Part shown: piece by piece, positions 59,377 to 64,000 of the stretch
Layout of the letters: each line of letters opens with the position of its first letter
Numbering within the stretch: the first letter of the stretch is position 1
DNA from: Caballeronia sp. dw_19
GTDB taxonomy: Bacteria; Pseudomonadota; Gammaproteobacteria; Burkholderiales; Burkholderiaceae
Length of the DNA: 64,000 nt
Direction of reading: 5' to 3'
NCBI RefSeq assembly: GCF_018449515.1
Contig: NZ_JAAVUQ010000023.1
Location: 1 to 64,000, forward strand
The notes under the pieces: generated by a model
What the model was told of the DNA's origin: nothing
The model's database searches: none
What the model saw: the letters and a program-made list of their open reading frames with translations, nothing else
Position numbers and translations under genes: made by a program

Positions 59377-59574
59377 TCAATCACCGCAGAACTTTAATAG
59401 GCATTGCCCATCAGATCTTACGACTAAGCTAATAGGTTTTCGAGTATTGCCATCATCGATTGAAATTTTCACCTCTAGATCTAGATCCTCAAAAGTTTGA
59501 AGCTCTTGAATTAGCCCACGAATCGATTTTCCTCGATAAATCCATTCAGGAGATTCCGGATTGTCGGTTTTCAC
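59377..59574 (-). CDS. Candidate immunity protein for Rhs cassette 2
   Basis: 65 residues, acidic: WIYRGKSIRGLIQELQTFED then VKISIDDGNTRKPISLVV and LLKFCGD. It starts with GTG at 59574, one base after the stop of cassette 2, with AGGA about eight bases upstream; an ATG two bases earlier is followed at once by a stop. Small acidic proteins directly behind an RNase-like tip are typical immunity proteins. Assignment rests on position and charge. Confidence 0.65.
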   Translation of the reverse strand: MKTDNPESPEWIYRGKSIRGLIQELQTFEDLDLEVKISIDDGNTRKPISLVVRSDGQCLLKFCGD

Positions 59575-59575
59575 A

Positions 59576-60139
59576 TTAGTTTCCTATACGGGTCAAGTCG
59601 GTACTAAATGTTCCTAAGCGCGTATCTTTGGACGTCAAATTTTTAACAGAATCGGCCATCTTCCAAGCTCCTCCATTATGTCCGTCAATATCTCTGGTGA
59701 TAAAGTTGTTTCCCTTTTGATAAACGGCTTGACCATTTACCACTGCTGAGGTTTTGCTATATCCAAGCGCCTCCGCAGCAGCAGTCGCCTCTTTTGTGGT
59801 GGCATATACCGGACCAGATACTGCCCGAGCGACTGAGTTGACAGCGCCAGCCAAAGCACTGCTAACTTCTTTAACACTTGCCACCCCTAAGCAAACACTT
59901 GGCCCACCTGTCGAAATGCAACCGCTGCTGTCAAGTTTTGGCGGTCCACCCAGTGCCATATCCGTAAGTGCCGACTTTTCAGAGCAGGCCGCTAACCCTG
60001 TCGGATCGCTGAAGTTGACCGGGTTATTACCCGCATACGCATACCAGTTCAGATCATCCGCGTATCCCACCGGGTCCGTTTGCAAGAACCTCCCCAGCGT
60101 CGGCGAGTACATCTGGGCCTTGTAATAGTACAGCCCCAA
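59576..60139 (-). pseudogene. Orphan Rhs C-terminal cassette 2 with Ntox21-like RNase tip
   Basis: The Rhs core end (LGLYYYKAQMYSPTLGRFLQ, GYADDLNWYAYAGNNPVNFS) starts at 60139. After a linker, the tip carries ATAAAEALGYSKTSAVVNGQ, NFITRDIDGHNGGAWKMADS and TRLGTFSTDLTRIGN. The DxDxHxGGxWKxA pattern is like the Ntox21 group of predicted tRNA-cleaving toxins. There is no ribosome site upstream; a GTG at 60148 opens the frame by chance. The candidate immunity gene follows after one base. It is intact as a tip but orphaned from an Rhs shell. Confidence 0.75.
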
Positions 60140-60200
60140 CTGCAACACAGTTTCATCACCATCGCCGCTTAAAGCAACGAAGGGCCGAATCGGCCCTTCG
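60140..60200 (+). pseudogene. Relic of a symE 3' end with its terminator
   Basis: 60148-60174 reads like the last codons of symE (TTCATCACCATCGCCGCTTAA against CTCATCATCACAGCCGCTTAA). It is followed by a hairpin CGAAGGGCCG-AAT-CGGCCCTTCG (60178-60200) matching the symE terminator. It abuts cassette 2 at the shared breakpoint, mirroring the cassette 4-symE arrangement. The rest to 60300 shows nothing. Confidence 0.55.
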
Positions 60201-60300
60201 TCAATGCAACAGAATTCCCTGCTAGTCGCTTAGGCTTTGCCTGCTCGTCCTTTGACTCAACCGCGACTGTTGAAACTAAGTTGACTGAATCGCGGAGCAC

Positions 60301-60780
60301 TCATGGATGAGCAGTCCTCCCTGTCTCATACTGGAGCAAACCTTTCTCTTCGCCGGCCTGTAAATAATTGGCGATGCTCTGCGCTTCAGCGTCACCAGAT
60401 ATGCTAAGTGCAAGCAAATTCTCTGAAGACCATTCCATTAGAGGTTTCATAGCTTCTATCTCCCGCACTAGTGCTTCTTGCGCCGCCTTATCCTTCGCAC
60501 CAAACCATACTCTATAGGTGGTTTGCCCGGAACAATGAACAACCCGCTGAAGGACAAAGTCAGAGTCGGTTTCCACCTCGTCACCTAGGGCCACGTCATG
60601 AACAAAAAACGGAATGCAGCACAGGATAAATTTGTAGGTCCCGGTCTTCTGGCCCCACAGTTGCTCCCACTCGTTCTTCCCGTCCTTGATTCCAAGGTGA
60701 GCAGCAAATACAAAATCTGCACGATCACGCCAAACCGGCGTTTGGTGAACCGCTTCGTACTCTCCAGTTTCATACTTCAT
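60301..60780 (-). CDS. DUF4265-type candidate immunity protein for cassette 1
   Basis: 159 residues. EWEQLWGQKTGTYKFILCCI, PFFVHDVALGDEVETDSDFV and VVHCSGQTTYRVWFG follow the DUF4265 pattern, a family often coded beside polymorphic toxins. It starts at 60780, six bases after the stop of the HNH toxin cassette, on the same strand. An immunity function against that nuclease is inferred from this position. Confidence 0.7.
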   Translation of the reverse strand: MKYETGEYEAVHQTPVWRDRADFVFAAHLGIKDGKNEWEQLWGQKTGTYKFILCCIPFFVHDVALGDEVETDSDFVLQRVVHCSGQTTYRVWFGAKDKAAQEALVREIEAMKPLMEWSSENLLALSISGDAEAQSIANYLQAGEEKGLLQYETGRTAHP

Positions 60781-60786
60781 GTGTTT

Positions 60787-61443
60787 TTACCAGTGTGAAG
60801 GGGGCCATCCACCACGATACCCCGGGGGCGGATTAACAGGAAAGTCGCGCGCGCCTTTTGAAGGGTTGCAATGCGGACAAGCCATTTGAGCGTTTTCAAG
60901 CGTTGCATTTCCACCTCTGGCCTTTGGAATCGCGTGATCAACCTGAGTTGCAGTCCCCTCTGCCCGGCAGTATACGCAAATTGAAAGTGGATTCTCAGCT
61001 TTTGCGGCATCCTTAACGGCCTGCGGAAAAGCTTTACCTGCTGTTGCGCCGCCAGCAGCGCCAGCCTTGATTAGGGGCATTGCTTCCGCAGCCGCTGCTA
61101 CTCCCTTGCCAAGCATCCCACCAATCATTGGCACGTCGCTATTTGCAATTTCATTTGCGGCCAATCCGAGAGCCAGAAACGGCAACAGCGGTACAACCGC
61201 AACCTGAACGCCCGGACCGATGTACCCCGGAGTGTATGTAAACGCCTTCGCGTTGGCGAAACCTTCCAACGCAGTCATCCCCGTCGGATCCGTGAAGTTC
61301 ACCGGATTGTTCTTCACATACGCATACAGATTCAGATCATCCTTCGTACCCCACCGGATCCGTCTGCAGAAACCTCCCCAACGCAGGCGAATACATCCGG
61401 GCCTTGTAATAGTACAGCCCCAAATCTGTTTGCCTTGACGCAC
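60787..61443 (-). pseudogene. Orphan Rhs C-terminal cassette 1 with HNH nuclease tip, core frameshifted
   Basis: The Rhs core end begins at 61423. One extra base near 61342-61345 shifts the frame after GRFLQTDPVGY, so the open frame 61443-60787 reads the core correctly only from DDLNLYAYVKNNPVNFTDPT on. A hydrophobic linker (VAVVPLLPFLALGLAANEI) precedes the tip. The tip is a clear HNH nuclease: CVYCRAEGTATQVDHAIPKA, RGGNATLENAQMACPHCN and PSKGARDFP, with paired CxxC motifs and the DH catalytic pair. The target would be DNA in a competitor's cytoplasm. It is silent as it stands; the DUF4265 gene follows. Confidence 0.78.
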
Positions 61444-61530
61444 ACTCCCCTCGCACGGACAGCAATCCCTTACCTAGCAAGGTTTCCCGCCTATCACGTC
61501 CCGTTAGAAGGGGAATTTTTCCAGACGCGA

Positions 61531-61640
61531 GTTTCCATTACTTCGCATCTCGAAACAAGTTCAACATTCGGATCGTTACGCGGTAACGCAGACGTCGCCA
61601 GCGTTACCGCGTAACGCTTCAGATATCCAATCTGAGCCGT
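61531..61640 (-). repeat. Direct repeat bracketing the Rhs array (right copy)
   Basis: This is the intact counterpart of 57551-57650. It includes the downstream flank and the last codons of the ribbon-helix-helix gene. The same orientation and a spacing of about 4.0 kb suggest that the Rhs cassettes lie between two copies of one ancestral segment. Confidence 0.5.
61574..61616. other. 16-bp inverted repeat made of two CGTTAC...GTAACG palindromes
   Basis: CGTTACGCGGTAACGC (61574-61589) and its exact complement (61601-61616) are separated by 11 bases. Each arm contains the palindromic motif CGTTACNNNGTAACG or its like. It lies three bases after the stop codon of the regulator. It may be a terminator, an operator pair, or both. 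Confidence 0.6.
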
Positions 61641-61885
61641 CCATCGTAATAGTCGGCCTGGCCGCCGCTCGATTTGCCCGCCCGAGCAAGCGCCACCTCT
61701 TCGGCCTGCGTCAGCAGCCGTTCCAGCATCGCCCGCTGCGTGAGCCCGTAACAAGCCGCCACACGCTCAAGCGCGCGCTTCGCGTGCAGGTCGATCACCA
61801 GGCTTAGCCGCTCGCCTTGGCCGTTCTCGTCTTTCAGATGCCGCTCTCTAAACGCCGCTTGCCGCTGCGCACTGCTCATTGCCAT
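61619..61885 (-). CDS. Ribbon-helix-helix DNA-binding regulator
   Basis: 88 residues. After a basic start (SSAQRQAAFRERHLKDENGQ) comes ERLSLVIDLHAKRALERVAA, then CYGLTQRAMLERLLTQAEEV, the beta-strand and two helices of a ribbon-helix-helix domain as in plasmid copy-control and partition repressors. ATG at 61885 has AGGAG six bases upstream; ATG 61879 is an alternative. The palindrome CGTTACCCAGTAACG lies about 20-33 bases upstream and related palindromes surround the gene, suggesting autoregulation. The long upstream frame to 62542 runs through repeats and is not credible. Confidence 0.7.
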   Translation of the reverse strand: MAMSSAQRQAAFRERHLKDENGQGERLSLVIDLHAKRALERVAACYGLTQRAMLERLLTQAEEVALARAGKSSGGQADYYDGRLRLDI

Positions 61886-61903
61886 CACTGCTCCTGTGTT
61901 GTC

Positions 61904-61918
61904 CGTTACCCAGTAACG
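61904..61918. promoter_or_regulatory. Palindromic operator candidate upstream of the RHH gene
   Basis: CGTTACCCAGTAACG is a perfect 6+6 palindrome with a 3-base centre. Related sites are at 61574-61588, 61602-61616, 61978-61992 (one mismatch) and 62230-62244. Its place between promoter and start of a ribbon-helix-helix gene fits an autoregulatory operator. Confidence 0.5.
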
Positions 61919-62085
61919 ATATCGGTTCGTGCGTCCCCACGTAACTAGCCAAACGGCTAACGTGAGGGCTGGTTTTTCATTACGCCGTAACGGGTTTTTT
62001 TCAGACTGGGTTGGGGATTCGGCCGCCGCACACCGGTACGCTGAACAACTCCCGCGACCGCTCAACGAACCCGCCAGCGCCGACC

Positions 62086-62127
62086 CCGTCAAGGCCGCGT
62101 AGCGCCCGCAGGGCTTGGCCTTGACGG
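62086..62127. repeat. 11-bp inverted repeat
   Basis: CCGTCAAGGCC at 62086-62096 and its exact complement at 62117-62127 flank a 20-base loop. It is one of several large stems in the gene-poor stretch 61886-62768, which has very high GC and no credible gene. The stretch looks like an origin, recombination or control region of a mobile element. Confidence 0.55.
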
Positions 62128-62146
62128 CCATCGGTTCTCGACGCTG

Positions 62147-62190
62147 GTTCATGCGGTGCAAGACGGGTTTTAGGCTTGCACCGCATGAAC
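62147..62190. repeat. 16-bp perfect inverted repeat
   Basis: GTTCATGCGGTGCAAG at 62147-62162 and its exact complement at 62175-62190 surround a 12-base loop. There is no T-run, so it is unlikely to be a simple terminator. It sits between the other stems of this region. Confidence 0.65.
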
Positions 62191-62228
62191 AACGCCGTAG
62201 CTTTTGATGCTTCGTATCGGTGGGTTTT

Positions 62229-62245
62229 CCGTTACGCAGTAACGG
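62229..62245. promoter_or_regulatory. Palindrome CCGTTACGCAGTAACGG
   Basis: A 7+7 palindrome around GCA. It is another member of the CGTTACNNNGTAACG family found around the ribbon-helix-helix gene, about 340 bases upstream of its start. Confidence 0.5.
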
Positions 62246-62501
62246 CTGATTGGGGAGCCCCTTGGGGGCGGACGGGGGGAGGGCTGCGAGCACGGAGCGA
62301 GAGGCCGCTTGCGGCCGAAGCCCGAGCGCAGCAGACGGCCCGGGCGGGCCGGGCTCATTCCCTTTCCTGGCCGCGACGCGGCCCCTGTTATGTCCTGCGT
62401 GAAGCGCCTTGCATGACTTGGTGTTGCGTATTCCACGCCGGCCGCCACGCGGCCCTGATCTCTTCAAGCGCGCACGCGCGTGACCCGGCCGGGGGCGCCA
62501 G

Positions 62502-62586
62502 ACATAACGCAAATTAGCGATGGGCGACGGGACAGGGCGCAACGCGCACCTACCCGGCGCCCAGCGCTAATTTCCAAGCGTTATGT
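62502..62586. repeat. attC-like long imperfect hairpin
   Basis: Nested complementary boxes are ACATAACG (62502-62509) with CGTTATGT (62579-62586), AATTAGCG (62512-62519) with CGCTAATT (62565-62572), and TGGGCG (62521-62526) with CGCCCA (62558-62563). The gaps between the outer boxes are unequal (2 against 6 bases). This is the build of an integron attC site, including AAGCGTTATGT at the right end. The outer box departs from the GTTRRRY consensus at one position. No integron integrase is seen in the window. Confidence 0.4.
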
Positions 62587-62768
62587 TCAATTGGCCGCCA
62601 GGCCAATTTACCCCCGGCCTCGTTCCCCGGCCGCAAGGCCGCTGGACCGCTTGTTACTCAGCCTTCGGGCCGACAGGCCCGCACACGATGCCTGTGCGCC
62701 TTGATTCGTTCACCTGGATACGTCGTTGACTCTTCGTTCATCCGGCATCGTTGGTGACGTTGCGTCGG

Positions 62769-63056
62769 TCATTTTTCTTGCTTTTTAATGAGGACCGTTC
62801 CGTCATATCGCACCAGCTTTCGCCGAATCCGTTTGATCTTGTCAACCTCGTAGACGACCTCCCATCCATCGGTTTGTCGAGAAGCGATCCGGTCGGGTTG
62901 GCTCCAGGCTAGTTTTATATCTTTGGCATCCATTTCTGCCTTGAGACCTGATTTCTCAAGCCACTCATTGTCGACTTGCTTTTGTTCTTCACTAAAAACG
63001 AGATACTCCTTCAAATCCTTCCCAGCCGTGTACAGCAATCCCAGCCACTCAATCAC
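62769..63056 (-). CDS. Hypothetical protein downstream of the recombinase
   Basis: 95 residues. Start chosen at GTG 63056 because AAGGAG lies seven bases upstream; the frame is open to an ATG at 63131 that overlaps the recombinase gene and has no such site. The N-terminus has a short hydrophobic segment (IEWLGLLYTAG), then a Lys/Glu-rich body (EEQKQVDNEWLEKSGLKAEM) and a basic C-terminus. No family recognised. Modest GC suggests that it belongs to the island. Confidence 0.5.
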   Translation of the reverse strand: MIEWLGLLYTAGKDLKEYLVFSEEQKQVDNEWLEKSGLKAEMDAKDIKLAWSQPDRIASRQTDGWEVVYEVDKIKRIRRKLVRYDGTVLIKKQEK

Positions 63057-63099
63057 TTTTAATCTCCTTGGTGCAACGATTGACCTCTGCTTGCTTTCT

Positions 63100-64000
63100 T
63101 CATTCTGACATCGTCGTTGATTCCTCGTCATTCACTTCGTCGCCATCGTCATCGTCCGCTTCCGCCTCAATAGCAGCTAAGAGAGAAGCGGCATCCAGCC
63201 CCGCCGGGTGCGTCGCCGCATGAATCTCCCGAAGCTTGCCAATCGACACATGCGTGTAAATCTGCGTGCTCGTCAGATCCGCGTGCCCCAGCAGCATCTG
63301 GATGAACCGCACGTCCGCGCCGTTATCCAGCATGTGCGTCGCGCACGCATGGCGCAGCGCGTGGCACGAGCCTTTATCGATTCCCGCACGGCGCATGTAC
63401 CGCGTCACGATCGCGCTCAGTTGTCCCAGCGTGAACGCCGTCCCGTAGTCCGTCAGGAACAGCGTCCATTGCTCCGTATGCACCACCAGCGCCGTGCGTT
63501 CATCGAGCAGATAACGCTCAACCCACGCGCACGCACGCTCGCCGATCGGCACGAACCGGTCACGCCGGCCTTTGCCCTGCCGGATCGCAATCGTGCGCGT
63601 ATCCAGGTCGATATCGCCCAACTGCAACTGCGCGATCTCCATCCGGCGCATCCCCGTGCTGTACAGCACCTCCAGGAGCGCGCGATCGCGCATGCCCGTC
63701 ACCGACTCCAGATCCGGCTGCCCCATCAGCGCCTCGACCTGCGCCACCGACAGCACCACCTTGGGCAACGCGTGAGGCTTTCTCGGCAGCACCAGTTCCG
63801 AGCCCGCGTTGTACTGCACGTATCGCTGCCGGGCGAGCCACCGGCACAGCCCCTTTACCGCCACCAGCAACGTATGCTGGGTGCGGATCGCCAACGCGTG
63901 ACCGTCCGTCTTTCGATGCAAATAAAGATGCCGCTGCCACGTCTCCAGCACCGCCCGCGTGATCTCTTCGGGCTGGCTCAAGCCCCGCGTATCGAACCAC
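63100..64000 (-). CDS. Tyrosine recombinase (XerC/D-like), 5' end beyond the window
   Basis: At least 300 residues are visible and the frame stays open to the window edge, so the N-terminus is missing. The N-terminal SAM-like domain (WQRHLYLHRKTDGHALAI) precedes the catalytic domain, with the first Arg in LYSTGMRRMEIAQLQLGD, HALRHACATHMLDNGA with His-x-x-Arg, LLGHADLTSTQIYTHV with the last His and the Tyr nucleophile, and a Lys in RQGKGRRDRF. The C-terminal ~45 residues are acidic (DDDDGDEVNDEES) and unusual. It is probably the recombinase of this island or of a plasmid-derived element; XerC/D housekeeping function is less likely given the neighbours. Confidence 0.88.
   Translation of the reverse strand, partial: WFDTRGLSQPEEITRAVLETWQRHLYLHRKTDGHALAIRTQHTLLVAVKGLCRWLARQRYVQYNAGSELVLPRKPHALPKVVLSVAQVEALMGQPDLESVTGMRDRALLEVLYSTGMRRMEIAQLQLGDIDLDTRTIAIRQGKGRRDRFVPIGERACAWVERYLLDERTALVVHTEQWTLFLTDYGTAFTLGQLSAIVTRYMRRAGIDKGSCHALRHACATHMLDNGADVRFIQMLLGHADLTSTQIYTHVSIGKLREIHAATHPAGLDAASLLAAIEAEADDDDGDEVNDEESTTMSE

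Noticed and set aside
61886..62542. Long N-terminal extension of the ribbon-helix-helix frame to 62542
   Set aside because: It reads through four inverted repeats and palindromes with Arg/Pro/Gly-rich translation, whereas ATG 61885 has a good ribosome site.

Overview
The window looks like a chromosomal segment of a Burkholderiaceae bacterium close to Caballeronia or Paraburkholderia. GC and GC3 are high over most of it. The co-directional run leuC-leuD-leuB-asd-fimV-truA-trpF-trpB-(methyltransferase)-trpA-accD-folC-(SPOR)-cvpA-purF-metZ is the order typical of that group. This is recognition by eye from gene content and order; no database was searched.

Layout. (1) 1-5.7 kb: the end of a repeat element, a metallophosphatase, a three-gene membrane-bound gluconate-dehydrogenase-like complex and a DUF1345 membrane protein. 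(2) 5.9-28.1 kb: a nearly complete alpha-glucan/trehalose cluster on the + strand: glgA, glgE with an extra N-terminal pseudo-amylase domain, a treS-maltokinase fusion, glgB, then glgX, treZ, malQ and treY. A textbook sigma-54 promoter lies in front of glgA. TreS/maltokinase/GlgE/GlgB would turn trehalose into branched glucan. GlgX/TreY/TreZ would turn glucan back into trehalose, with MalQ recycling short chains. (3) 28.1-31.3 kb: a CorC/HlyC-type transporter, a histidine-kinase-like protein with a degenerate ATPase domain, and a small FKBP isomerase. (4) 32.4-52.5 kb: the amino-acid/housekeeping gene run, all on the - strand, including an orphan beta-class DNA methyltransferase between trpB and trpA and a 43-residue entericidin-like lipoprotein between leuC and leuD. 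(5) 52.7-54.6 kb: an antitoxin-like small gene, a PPK2 polyphosphate kinase and a YdcH-like protein. (6) 54.8-64.0 kb: a lower-GC island with a Sel1-repeat lipoprotein, a DUF2199 protein, four orphan Rhs C-terminal cassettes (three still carrying toxin-like tips with a candidate immunity gene after each), a SymE-like gene, a ribbon-helix-helix regulator among palindromes, a dense zone of large inverted repeats including one attC-like structure, and a tyrosine recombinase running off the right edge.

Two things stand out. First, a family of about 1.0-1.4 kb intergenic elements (three whole or nearly whole, one partial) has a common plan: terminal inverted repeats around TTCGTTCGCACTCGGG, degenerate ~40-bp tandem units, two ~200-bp near-identical inverted arms each with a perfect 26-bp hairpin, and an asymmetric centre. 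The ends lie within about 20 bp of neighbouring stop or start codons, and one copy splits accD from folC inside an operon. I see no transposase or other credible protein in it. Second, the orphan Rhs-tip/immunity array has all its Rhs fragments beginning at the same nucleotide and is bracketed by diverged direct repeats derived from the regulator gene beside it.
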